64,000 nucleotides of DNA, from the NCBI GenBank assembly GCA_964592645.1, contig CAZQFV010000009.1, positions 62,001 through 126,000 of the forward strand. Reading direction: 5' to 3'. The stretch is from CAZQFV01 sp964592645 (GTDB lineage Bacteria > Chloroflexota > Chloroflexia > DTKN01). Numbering within the stretch: position 1 is the first letter of the stretch; each line of letters opens with the position of its first letter. A program made the position numbers and the translations under genes. The notes below the pieces were generated by a model. The model was not told the DNA's origin and searched no databases. It saw nothing but the letters and a program-made list of their open reading frames with translations. This document shows, piece by piece, positions 9,638 through 18,037 of this stretch.

Positions 9638-10321
9638 ATGGGCCGACGCCAGCGCCACAACTATATCGTCCGCACCCCGGTGGAAGTCCCGGAAGCCCTG
9701 CTTGCGGCCGGCCCGCCGCCCGACCATGTCGGCGAGAAGCGCTACCGGCGCTTCCTGGCGGTGCTTGCCCGCCGCCAGCCGGACCTCACCGTGGTCCTGG
9801 AGAACGTCTACGACTCCTTCAACCTGAGCGCCGTCCTGCGCACCTGCGACGCGGTGGGCATCGGCACGGTCCACCTGCTTTACTACCGGGAGAAGCCGCC
9901 GCGCATCCTCAAGGGGGTGGCCGGCAGCGCGCAAAAGTGGCTCACCCTGCGGCTGCACCGCACGGTGGAGGAGGCCTTCCAGGCGCTGCGGGCGGCCGGC
10001 CTGCGCATCTATGCCACCGGCGAGGCGGCGGGGGCCCTTTCCCCCGACGCGGTGGACTTTACCCAGCCCACGGCGCTCCTCCTGGGCAACGAGAACCGCG
10101 GCGTCTCGCCCGAGGCCCTGGCCCTGGCCGACGGCGTCCTCTACATCCCGATGCGCGGCATGGTGCAGAGCCTGAACGTGACGGTGACTGCCGGCATGAT
10201 CCTCCACGAGGCCCAGCGCCAGCGGGCGGCGGCCGGCTTCTACGATGCCCCCCGCCTGCCCGAGTCCGAGTGGCGGGCGCTCCTCGCGCGCTGGCTGGAG
10301 CGGGAGAAGGAAAAAGGTTGA
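9638..10321 (+). CDS. trmH: tRNA (guanosine-2'-O)-methyltransferase TrmH (SPOUT family)
   Basis: This 227-residue SpoU/TrmH-class enzyme methylates the ribose of G18 in tRNA using S-adenosylmethionine. All three SPOUT motifs are visible: NLSAVLRTCDAVG (motif 1), LLLGNENRGVS (motif 2) and IPMRGMVQSLNVTVTAG (motif 3, part of the trefoil knot). The RRQPDLTVVLENV segment and the C-terminal YDAPRLPESEW stretch closely resemble thermophile TrmH proteins. ATG 9638 follows a GAGGT seven bases upstream. An in-frame ATG at 9611 has its own GAGG and would add nine residues. The gene ends 35 bases before a strong bidirectional hairpin. Confidence 0.9.
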   Translation: MGRRQRHNYIVRTPVEVPEALLAAGPPPDHVGEKRYRRFLAVLARRQPDLTVVLENVYDSFNLSAVLRTCDAVGIGTVHLLYYREKPPRILKGVAGSAQKWLTLRLHRTVEEAFQALRAAGLRIYATGEAAGALSPDAVDFTQPTALLLGNENRGVSPEALALADGVLYIPMRGMVQSLNVTVTAGMILHEAQRQRAAAGFYDAPRLPESEWRALLARWLEREKEKG

Positions 10322-10356
10322 GGGTGAGCCCTGCCCCGGCGGGGCGGGCGAAGAAA

Positions 10357-10393
10357 GCACGGGGCGCAGCGGCAACGCCGCTGCGCCCCGTGC
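10357..10393. terminator. Bidirectional terminator between trmH and exported repeat protein
   Basis: A perfect 17-bp inverted repeat (10357-10373 and 10377-10393) has a three-base loop, AAC. It is flanked by AAGAAA on the left and CTCTTTCT on the right, giving a short U-tract in either direction. It lies between two convergent genes. Confidence 0.8.
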
Positions 10394-10399
10394 CTCTTT

Positions 10400-13300
10400 C
10401 TACTGGTTCTTGTAGACCACCGGCAGGTAGACCCGCCAGACGTACCGACGGATGACCACCCCGGTCGTGGCCGTCACGCCGTTGCTTTCGGCCTGGATGA
10501 TATCGGTGTAGGTGCCGACCTGGTTGCTGGCGGTGAAGAGGCCGCCGGCGTTGATCGTTCCCGCGGTCGGGTCGGTGACCGTCCAGGAGATGGGGGCGTT
10601 GGTGTAGAGGTTGTCCCAGGCGTCATAGGCCAGGGCGCGGAACTGCACCTGCGTGTAGGGCTGGACAGTCGGGTTGAGCGGCTCGATCTCCACTGCAACA
10701 ATCGGCCCCGGAATGACGCCAAAGGGCGCGATGGCGGCGTCGGTGAGGCCACCGGCGTCCCGCACCTCGACCCGGGCCGTGTAGTCGCCGGCGGCGAAAA
10801 AGGTGGAGACGGTCGTGGTCAGGCCGCCCCAGCCGGTTTCCCAGACGCCGTCGTTGTCATAGTCCCAGCGGGCGGTGAGCGCGCCGGGGGTCTCGCCGTC
10901 GGTGGAGGCGGAGGCGTCGAGGGTAAAGGTGCTGCCTGGCGTGTCGGCCGTCGGGCTGACGGTCAGCATGGCGTTGGGCGGGGTGTTGCTGCCGGCCGGC
11001 AGGACGATGACGGCGTGGGAGACGGTGCTGCTGTAGAGCATCATATCCCAGACGCCCAGGGTGACGGTGTAGATACCCGGCGCCATCACGGTCTGGGTGA
11101 CGACCTTGGCCAGGCTAAGGGGCGTGTCCCATGAGCCGTTGCTGGTCCAGTCCCAGCGCACCAGGAGCGCTCCGCTGGGCGTGGCGTTGTCGGAGCTGGC
11201 GCGGGCGTCAAAGGTAAAGGTGGCGCCGGCCCGGCCCACGGTGGGGTCCACAGTGAAGCGGGCCACCGGGGGCTCCTCGTCCAGCACGCCGAGGCGGGCA
11301 TAGACCTTGAACTCGGCGCCGCTGCGGCCGTCCTGCCAGACTATGATGCCCTCGTTGTCGTCGGCGTTAAAGGCGCCGGTTGGGTACATCTGCCAGCCGC
11401 TGTAGCGAAAGGCCGGCAGGGTCAGGCTGCCGGGAGAGCCATCGGCATTGAGCCACATGCCATAGATGTCCCAGCCGGTGTCGACGTTGCGGCTGTCCTC
11501 CCAGCCGACATAGTACTTGTCGGCGTTGCCGATAAAGTTGACATAGGGGTGCATCTGGTCGCCGGCCGCGGTGGAGAGGGCGAACTCGTCGCCCTCCGGC
11601 GGGCCCACGTTGGAGACCAGCCGGCCGTAGAGATCGGCCCCGCTGGTGCCGGAGTCGCGGTAGTCGTGCCAGACGACCAGCATCTGCCCGGCCGGGCTGT
11701 TGGCGGCCAGGGCGGGATGGGTCTGGGCGTCGGCGGCGGTGGCAATGGCGATGTCGGCCCCCATATTGCCGCTCGGCAGGACACAGCGGACGTGGATGTC
11801 GCCCTGGTCGCTGCGGGCGTCGGACCAGGCCACCAGGAAGCGGTCGGCCGTCGCGTCGTAGGCCACGGCAGGGAAGGTCTGGTCGCCGGCCTCTCCGCAG
11901 ATGGCAAAGTCGTCGCCGGGGGCGGGGAAGGGGCCGCCGGCCGGCAGGAAGCGCCCGCGGATGTCGTAGCCGGTGGCGGCATTGTACTGGGAAAAGACGA
12001 CCAGCACCTTGTCCTGGGCGGTGCCCAGGACCATCGCCGCGTTCATTCCGTCGGCCACGGTAAAGATGCCGGGCACGGGGGCGCCCTGGCCGGTGAGCAG
12101 GCAGCCCCGGACCTGGCCGCTGGCCTCGTCGTCCCAGAGGACCATGTAGTTGCCGTTGGTGAAGCGGTACTGGATGACGGGGTGGGTCTGGCTGCCGGCG
12201 GCCTCGACAATGGCAAAGGGCTCTCCCATGCCCAGCCCGTCGCGGTCGTAGCGCCGGCCGTAGATGTCCGTGTCGCCGTCGCCGTCGGGGTCGGCGGTCC
12301 AGACGAGCAGGTACTCGTGGTCGTTGTTGTTGTAGGCCACGGCCGGTTCCTCGTGAGCACCCTCGGCCGCGCTCAGGCAGAACTCGGCGCCCAGGGGAAA
12401 CCCCAGCCAGTGCAGCCGCTGACCGTAGATCTCTTTGCCCAGATTGTGATCGTCATACCAGATCAGTAGGTACTGGTGCGAGACGGTGCTGTAGGCTACG
12501 GTGGGGTAGTACTGGTCGTAGCGGGCCGTGCTGACGGCAAAGTTGCCCTGGTCGGGCAGGGTGCCGTCGGCGCGGACGCGCTGGGCATAGATGTCCCAGT
12601 CGCTGGCCGCCCCGTTGCGTTCGTCGGACCAGACCACCAGGAACTGTTGCTCGTCGGGGTTGTAGGCCACTGCGGGGTCCTCTTGAGATGAGGTGGAGGG
12701 GGACAGGTCGATCTCGTCGCCCAGGGAATTGCCGTCCTCGTCGATGCGCCGGCCGCAGATGATGGAAGTTTCCTCCGGTCCCGAAAAGCGCCGTTCCCAC
12801 ACCACCAGGTACTGCAGGTTGGCCGGGTCGAAGGCGACGTCGGGAAGTCTTTCCTCCTCGGCAGCGGCGCCGATGGCGAACACCGGCCCGGTGAGCGTGC
12901 CGTCGGCGGCGATGGCCTGGCCGTAGATGTCATCGCTGCCGCCGCCGTCCATAGAAAAGACCACCATGTAGCTGCCGCGGTTGTCGTTGTAGGCCACGCG
13001 CGGATCAAAGGCGCTGCTGCCAAAGGCGATGACTTCGGCCAGCAGCGGGTTGCCCTGGTTGTCCAGCAACTGTCCCTGGATCTCGCCGGGGTCGCAGGCC
13101 TGCCAGACCACCAAGTAGTGGTCGGCGTTGGGGTCGTAGAGCAGGTCGGGCCTGTCGGGGCAGTTGCTGGTGGGCGGCGACACGACTACGCTGCTGCCGA
13201 CCAGGGTGCCGGCCGCCGAGACGCGCTGGACGGAGATGTTCAGGCCCATGTCTACCCAGGCCACCAGGTACTCGTTGGCGGCGCTATTGTAGGCCACGGC

Positions 13301-13657
13301 GGGGCGGAGCTGGTGCCCGGCGGCGGTGGTGATGGGCAGGGGGGCTCCCAGGGGAATCGCAGTGGCGGCATGGATCTGCCCATAGACATCCCAATTGCCA
13401 GAGCGGTCATCGTTCCACACCGCCAGGAATGTGTCGTCAGTGGCGTTGTGGGCCACCTCAGGCAGCACCTGGTATTTCGGAGCTGTGGAGACGAGAAAGT
13501 CGGCCCCACCGGCGGCGTCGCCGCCGGCCTGGGGGATGGTCGTCTCGGGGTAAGCGGCCGGCGCGGGCGGGCCGGCCGCGCTGGACCGGCTCAGCGGCAG
13601 CGCGGCCAGGAGCAGCGTCAGCAGAACGAGCAAACCAAGAACTCGGGTGTGCACCAT
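10400..13657 (-). CDS. Exported 14-repeat propeller-like protein with PKD domains and YLPV tail
   Basis: This 1085-residue secreted protein starts at ATG 13657 behind AAGGAGGAA. Residues 1-28 form a signal peptide (VLGLLVLLTLLLAALP). From about 50 to 795 I count 14 repeats of about 54 residues with the consensus P.VAYN....YLVVW.D......DIYGQ....DG...G. This resembles a sheet-forming blade, so one or two beta-propellers are likely. Two PKD-like domains follow (about 797-985), then a Big-2-like Ig domain. The last residues are VWRVYLPVVYKNQ, a tail shared with the neighbouring 14-repeat protein. It is probably surface-attached or secreted. No catalytic motif was recognised. Confidence 0.85.
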   Translation of the reverse strand: MVHTRVLGLLVLLTLLLAALPLSRSSAAGPPAPAAYPETTIPQAGGDAAGGADFLVSTAPKYQVLPEVAHNATDDTFLAVWNDDRSGNWDVYGQIHAATAIPLGAPLPITTAAGHQLRPAVAYNSAANEYLVAWVDMGLNISVQRVSAAGTLVGSSVVVSPPTSNCPDRPDLLYDPNADHYLVVWQACDPGEIQGQLLDNQGNPLLAEVIAFGSSAFDPRVAYNDNRGSYMVVFSMDGGGSDDIYGQAIAADGTLTGPVFAIGAAAEEERLPDVAFDPANLQYLVVWERRFSGPEETSIICGRRIDEDGNSLGDEIDLSPSTSSQEDPAVAYNPDEQQFLVVWSDERNGAASDWDIYAQRVRADGTLPDQGNFAVSTARYDQYYPTVAYSTVSHQYLLIWYDDHNLGKEIYGQRLHWLGFPLGAEFCLSAAEGAHEEPAVAYNNNDHEYLLVWTADPDGDGDTDIYGRRYDRDGLGMGEPFAIVEAAGSQTHPVIQYRFTNGNYMVLWDDEASGQVRGCLLTGQGAPVPGIFTVADGMNAAMVLGTAQDKVLVVFSQYNAATGYDIRGRFLPAGGPFPAPGDDFAICGEAGDQTFPAVAYDATADRFLVAWSDARSDQGDIHVRCVLPSGNMGADIAIATAADAQTHPALAANSPAGQMLVVWHDYRDSGTSGADLYGRLVSNVGPPEGDEFALSTAAGDQMHPYVNFIGNADKYYVGWEDSRNVDTGWDIYGMWLNADGSPGSLTLPAFRYSGWQMYPTGAFNADDNEGIIVWQDGRSGAEFKVYARLGVLDEEPPVARFTVDPTVGRAGATFTFDARASSDNATPSGALLVRWDWTSNGSWDTPLSLAKVVTQTVMAPGIYTVTLGVWDMMLYSSTVSHAVIVLPAGSNTPPNAMLTVSPTADTPGSTFTLDASASTDGETPGALTARWDYDNDGVWETGWGGLTTTVSTFFAAGDYTARVEVRDAGGLTDAAIAPFGVIPGPIVAVEIEPLNPTVQPYTQVQFRALAYDAWDNLYTNAPISWTVTDPTAGTINAGGLFTASNQVGTYTDIIQAESNGVTATTGVVIRRYVWRVYLPVVYKNQ

Positions 13658-13699
13658 GGCTATTCCTCCTTATTGGGCACTGGGATGCTGTGCTGGCCT

Positions 13700-13740
13700 T
13701 GGGCCGTAGGGGCGCGCGGCCGTGCGCCCCCTACGGCCCA
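13700..13740. repeat. GTAGGGGCG-type palindromic element
   Basis: TGGGCCGTAGGGGCGC (13700-13715) pairs with GCGCCCCCTACGGCCCA (13724-13740) with one bulged base. It lies in the 216-bp spacer between two minus-strand exported protein genes. Related GTAGG...CCTAC palindromes occur at 36705-36739 and 52582-52656, suggesting a dispersed REP-like element. Confidence 0.6.
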
Positions 13741-13873
13741 CCGTGCAGGATACTTGACTTTCACCTCCCGGTCCGCGGGGGCGACCTGGCGGGTCGCCCG
13801 GCGCGCAGTATTGTCTTCCCATGGGCGACGGCGCAGGCGTCGGCCCACACGCTCTTCCGCCGGATGGCTTTCA

Positions 13874-16800
13874 CTACCGGCCTCGCTCCAGGCCGGCGTA
13901 GCCCTTGAGCACCACCGGCAGGTAGACCCTGTACGTTCCGGCCGCGCCGACAGAGACGGCCGCTGTCTCCTGGTCGCTGCCGCAGACCCCGTTCGCCGTC
14001 AGCGTCACGGCGTAGGTGCCGGCGCTGGCGTAGGTGTGGACGGGGTACTCCTCCGCGCTGGTGTTGCCGTCGCCCAAGTCCCACAGGTAGGTATCGGCCG
14101 CGGTCGAGAGGTTGACGAACGAGACGGTCAGCCCGTTTGCCGTGTAGGTGAAGGCGGCCGTCGGCGGCGGCAGCACGTTCACCATCCCCGCCGCCAGCCC
14201 TTGGCCGTAGGGGTTGAACGCACGCAGGCTGACCAGGTAGAGACCGGCCGCGGCGTAGGTGTGGGTGGGGTTCTCCAGCGGCGAGGTGCTGCCGTCGGCG
14301 AAATCCCAGGTGTAGGTGATCGGCGGCACGCCGGCCGTGGTGTTGGTAAAGACCACCGCCTCCCCCAGGCAGACCGGGGCGTTGCTCTCGAACCCGGCTT
14401 GCAGGAAGAGGGTCGCCGTGACCTGCGCGCTCGCTTGGTCGGCGCCGCAGGCGTTGGCCGCGGTGAGGGTCACGGTGTAGACTCCCTCGTAGACATAGGT
14501 GTGCTGCGGCGCGGCCAGCGTGCTGGTGAAGCCGTCGCCGAACTCCCAGAGGTAGGAGTCGGCATGCAGGCTTTGGTTGGTAAAGACCACCGCCTCCCCC
14601 AGGTTGACCTCGCCGGGGGCCAGGGTGAAGGCGGCCACCGGGGCCTCGTACAGCACGATCGCGCCGGTGCCCGGCCCGAAGACGGGGTGAGGGGTCTGAG
14701 CGCTGGCCACGGCATAGTCGGCGTTGACGATCACCGTGCCCGAGGGCACGCAGCCCACCGTGACGGCCACGGTGACGGTGAGCGAACCGCCGGCCAAAAG
14801 GAGGTCTTCCGACCAGAGCACCGCCTCCAGCGTGGGCGAATAGACCCCGTCGTCGCTGGCCCAGGCGAAGGCGACCTCGGCCGGCAGGGTATCGGTGATG
14901 ACGATGCCGCCGGCCGGGCTGCTCCCGGCATTGTGCACGACCAGGGTGTAGGTCATCACCTCGGCGGCCTCGACGGTGAGCGCCGATTCCTTGAGGATGC
15001 TCAACTGCACGTCCGGGGTGCCGCGGAAGGTCAGGATGTTGGCGTTGGCGCGGAAGGTGCTGGGGTTGAAGAGGGCCGCGGCGGTGGCGGTGACGACGTC
15101 GAGCACGCCGGCCGGGCCGGCCGGCACGGTGGTGGTGACGGTGAAGGAGGCCGCTGCCAGGTCGTCGATCGGCCCGACCAGGGCCGGGCCGGCCACCGGC
15201 CAGCCGCGCAGCGAGTCATAGCCCACGGCAAAGACGCCGGCGCGCCCGGTGCGGTTGACCAACGTCAGGGTGTGGGTGATGGTGGCTCCGGCCGGCCCGA
15301 TGCCCAGTTGGCGGCGGGGCAGCATGGCGACGGCCAGCGGGCGCAGGCGGAAGGGCGCGGTGTCGGCGCCGATGTAGGGGCGCTGGATGGGGAAGCCGGC
15401 CGCCGTGGGGTTGTCGAGAACGCTGACGATGCGGAAGGCGACATTGTCCCCGCGGGCGCCGTCGGCCAGGGCGTTCCAGGTAACCGAGTGCAGTTGGCCC
15501 GCCGGGCCGGCGGAAAGGTTGGTCACCGTGCCGGTGATGGTGGCCGGGAGCCACTGCCCGCCGCCGTCGGTGGAGTAGCGGGCCACGATGCGCGTCACGG
15601 GATCGCTTTCGGCGTCATAGAGCCGGAAAAAGATCGGCACCTTAGCCCCGGTGAGGATCTCGGCGCTGCCGTAGAAGTAGGCGTCGGCGCTCGTGCCGGG
15701 CCGGTAGACCACCACATGGGCGGCGCTGTTGGGGAGCGTGGGAGCGGCCATGCGGTGGTTCTCGTAGACGCGGAGGGGCTGCCCCCAGTTGGCCGCCACC
15801 AGGTCCAGGTCGCCGTCGTTGTCCCAGTCGCCCCAGGCCACGGCTTGGGTATCGTCGCTCTCGGCGGAGCTCCAGATGGCTACGGGGTCCAGCTCGTCCC
15901 CCAGGTTCTCATAGACCCGGTTGGGTTGGCCGCCCGCGGAGAAGCCGTTGCCGGCCACCAGGTCCAGGTCGCCGTCGCCGTCCCAGTCGGCCCAGGCCAC
16001 GCTGGCGGTGCGGTCCGCCTCGGCGGTGGACCAGGGCTGCATCAGTCCCCCGCCGCCGTCGCTGTTGGTATAGACCCGGTTGGGCTGGTTCCAGTTGCCG
16101 ACGGCCAGGTCCAGGACGCCGTCGGCGTTCCAATCGCCCCAGGCCACGCTGAAGGTGTCGTCCGTCTCGTTGGAGGTCCAGGCCTGGTGAAAGGTGCCGC
16201 CGTCGTACTCATAGATGCGGTTGTGCTGGGCGCAGTAGTTGCCGACGGTCAGGTCGGGGTCGCCGTCGCCGTCCCAGTCGCCCCAGGCCACGTCGGCGGT
16301 GCAGTCCTCATCCTCTATGGCAGACCAGAGCAGGGTCAGGGAACCGCCGGTGTTCTCATAGACCCGGTTGGGCGCGCCCCAGTTGCCGAAAGCCAGGTCC
16401 AGGTCGCCGTCGCCGTCCATGTCGCCCCAGGCCACGGCGCGGGAGTCGTCCTCCTCGGTGGAGGACCAGGCCGGGGCCAGGCTGCCCCCCGCGTTCTCAT
16501 AGACCCGGTTGGGCGCGCCCATAGGGCCACCGTTGGCCACGGCCAGGTCCAGGTCGCCGTCGCCGTCCCAGTCGCCCCAGGCCAGGTCGTAGCTATAGTC
16601 CTCCTCCGGGGAGGACCAGACCAGGTCCAAACTGCCGCCGGCATTGGCATAGACCCGCGTGGGCTGACCGTTGGTGGCGACGGCCAGGTCCAGGTCGCCG
16701 TCGCCGTCCCAGTCGCCCCAGGCGGCATGGGTCGCGTTGTCGCTCAAGGAAGACGACCAGGTGGCCGTGGCGGCCATGGGGCCGGCCATGTTTTCGTAGA

Positions 16801-17881
16801 CCCGGTTGGGCTGGCCCCAGTTACCGACGGCCAGGTCCAGGTCGCCGTCGCCGTTCCAGTCGCCCCAGGTCACGGCGGAAGTCCAGTCCTCCTCGACGGA
16901 GGACCAGGTCAGTTGCAGGTCGCCGCCGCCGTTCTCGTAGACCCGGTTGGGACCGTCGTTGCCGACGGCCAGGTCCAGGTCGTCGTCGCCGTCCCAGTCG
17001 CCCCAGGCCACGGCCACAGTCCAGTCCTCCTCGTTGGAGGACCAGGCCGGGTCCAGGTCCAGGTCGCCGCCGACGTTCTCGTAGACCCGGTTAGGACCAG
17101 TGTAGTTGCCGACGGCCAGGTCCAGGTCGCCGTCGCCGTCCCAGTCGCCCCAGGCCGCGGAGAAAGTCGAGTCCTCCTCGACGGAAGACCAGGCCAGGTC
17201 CAGGTCGCCGCCGCTGTTCTCGTAGACCCGGTTGGGGCCGCAGTTGCCGACGGCCAGGTCCAGGTCGCCGTCGCCGTCCCAGTCGCCCCAGACCACGGCG
17301 TAAGTCAAGTCCTGCTCGACGGAAGACCAGGCCGGGGCCAGGTTGCCGCCGCCGTTCTCGTAGACCCGGTTGGGACCGTTGGGACCGTAGTTGCCGACGG
17401 CCAGGTCCAGGTCGCCGTCGCCGTCCCAGTCGCCCCAGGCCACGGCGAAAGTCAATTCCTGCTCGACGGAAGACCAGGCCAGGTCCAGGTCGCCGCCGTC
17501 GTTCTCGTAGACCCGGTTGGGCTGGCCCCAGTTACCGACGGCCAGGTCCAGGTCGCCGTCGCCGTCCCAGTCCCCCCAGGCCACGGAGTAGGAGTTGTCC
17601 TCCTCAGTGGAGGACCAGGCCAGGGCCAGGTTGCCGCCGTCGTTCTCATAGACCCGGTTGGGTCTGCCCCAGTTGCCGACGGCCAGGTCCAGGTCGCCGT
17701 CGCCGTCCCAGTCGCCCCAGGCCACGTGGTACGTCAGATCTGTCTCCGCCGAGGACCAGATGGGTGCTGGGTCCAGGTTCTGGGGAGCGATGGAGGCCCC
17801 GGCCGGTCCGGCCGCGCTGGGCAGCGCGGCCAGGAGCAGCGCCAACAGGCCGATCAGTCCGAAAAAGCGCTTCTTGTCCAT
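13874..17881 (-). CDS. Exported FG-GAP/VCBS 14-repeat protein with DUF11, PKD domains and YLPV tail
   Basis: This 1335-residue secreted protein starts at ATG 17881 behind GGAGGAG. A signal peptide (FGLIGLLALLLAALPSAAG) is followed by 14 tandem repeats of about 47 residues (about 35-705). The consensus is VAWGDWDGDGDLDLAVGN..., then PNRVYEN.GG.L...W. The DxDxDGxxDL loop is the calcium-binding signature of FG-GAP/VCBS propeller blades. A beta-rich linker, a DUF11-like domain (near 955-1075) and three PKD domains (WEFGDG, WDFADG, WDLGDG) follow. The C-terminus is TYRVYLPVVLKGY plus a short tail. Adhesion or polysaccharide binding is inferred. It sits in a minus-strand block of exported proteins. 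Confidence 0.87.
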   Translation of the reverse strand: MDKKRFFGLIGLLALLLAALPSAAGPAGASIAPQNLDPAPIWSSAETDLTYHVAWGDWDGDGDLDLAVGNWGRPNRVYENDGGNLALAWSSTEEDNSYSVAWGDWDGDGDLDLAVGNWGQPNRVYENDGGDLDLAWSSVEQELTFAVAWGDWDGDGDLDLAVGNYGPNGPNRVYENGGGNLAPAWSSVEQDLTYAVVWGDWDGDGDLDLAVGNCGPNRVYENSGGDLDLAWSSVEEDSTFSAAWGDWDGDGDLDLAVGNYTGPNRVYENVGGDLDLDPAWSSNEEDWTVAVAWGDWDGDDDLDLAVGNDGPNRVYENGGGDLQLTWSSVEEDWTSAVTWGDWNGDGDLDLAVGNWGQPNRVYENMAGPMAATATWSSSLSDNATHAAWGDWDGDGDLDLAVATNGQPTRVYANAGGSLDLVWSSPEEDYSYDLAWGDWDGDGDLDLAVANGGPMGAPNRVYENAGGSLAPAWSSTEEDDSRAVAWGDMDGDGDLDLAFGNWGAPNRVYENTGGSLTLLWSAIEDEDCTADVAWGDWDGDGDPDLTVGNYCAQHNRIYEYDGGTFHQAWTSNETDDTFSVAWGDWNADGVLDLAVGNWNQPNRVYTNSDGGGGLMQPWSTAEADRTASVAWADWDGDGDLDLVAGNGFSAGGQPNRVYENLGDELDPVAIWSSAESDDTQAVAWGDWDNDGDLDLVAANWGQPLRVYENHRMAAPTLPNSAAHVVVYRPGTSADAYFYGSAEILTGAKVPIFFRLYDAESDPVTRIVARYSTDGGGQWLPATITGTVTNLSAGPAGQLHSVTWNALADGARGDNVAFRIVSVLDNPTAAGFPIQRPYIGADTAPFRLRPLAVAMLPRRQLGIGPAGATITHTLTLVNRTGRAGVFAVGYDSLRGWPVAGPALVGPIDDLAAASFTVTTTVPAGPAGVLDVVTATAAALFNPSTFRANANILTFRGTPDVQLSILKESALTVEAAEVMTYTLVVHNAGSSPAGGIVITDTLPAEVAFAWASDDGVYSPTLEAVLWSEDLLLAGGSLTVTVAVTVGCVPSGTVIVNADYAVASAQTPHPVFGPGTGAIVLYEAPVAAFTLAPGEVNLGEAVVFTNQSLHADSYLWEFGDGFTSTLAAPQHTYVYEGVYTVTLTAANACGADQASAQVTATLFLQAGFESNAPVCLGEAVVFTNTTAGVPPITYTWDFADGSTSPLENPTHTYAAAGLYLVSLRAFNPYGQGLAAGMVNVLPPPTAAFTYTANGLTVSFVNLSTAADTYLWDLGDGNTSAEEYPVHTYASAGTYAVTLTANGVCGSDQETAAVSVGAAGTYRVYLPVVLKGYAGLERGR
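15760..17750. repeat. Tandem DNA repeat of about 140-150 bp encoding FG-GAP blades
   Basis: Fourteen in-phase units share long near-identical DNA stretches such as CCAGGTCCAGGTCGCCGTCG and GACCCGGTTGGG, spaced about 140-150 bp apart. Identity is highest in the half nearest the gene start (16.8-17.7 kb). This suggests recent duplication or gene conversion and possible copy-number variation. Confidence 0.8.
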
Positions 17882-17917
17882 CGTTTCTCCTCCTCGTGAT
17901 TCTCATAGCTCGACCTT

Positions 17918-18023
17918 CCTCACCCCCACCCCCTGCCCCCTCTCCCTCTCCCGCCCCCCCCTGGCCCCACCGTGAACGGGGGGGAACCGGGAGAGGGGGA
18001 GGGGGTTGGGGGTGGAGGTGAGG
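17918..18023. repeat. Long imperfect inverted repeat between exported protein genes
   Basis: A C-rich arm starting CCTCACCCCCACCCCC and a G-rich arm ending GGGGGTGGAGGTGAGG form a long imperfect hairpin. It fills the spacer between the genes at 13874-17881 and 18038-19528, both on the minus strand. It could act as a terminator or processing site, or be a dispersed repeat. No clear U-tract is visible. Confidence 0.5.
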
Positions 18024-18037
18024 GATGAAGGCCAATC

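Noticed and set aside
15760..17750. A CRISPR-like array because of regular repeats.
   Set aside because: The unit of about 140-150 bp is in phase with codons and encodes propeller blades; there are no short repeats with unique spacers.
13118..17899. A plus-strand open frame of about 1590 codons with repeating Val/Ala/Gly/Pro-rich units.
   Set aside because: It is the mirror of the FG-GAP gene. The minus-strand frame has a signal peptide, ribosome site and known calcium-binding repeats; the plus frame has none and its repeats simply follow the DNA repeats.
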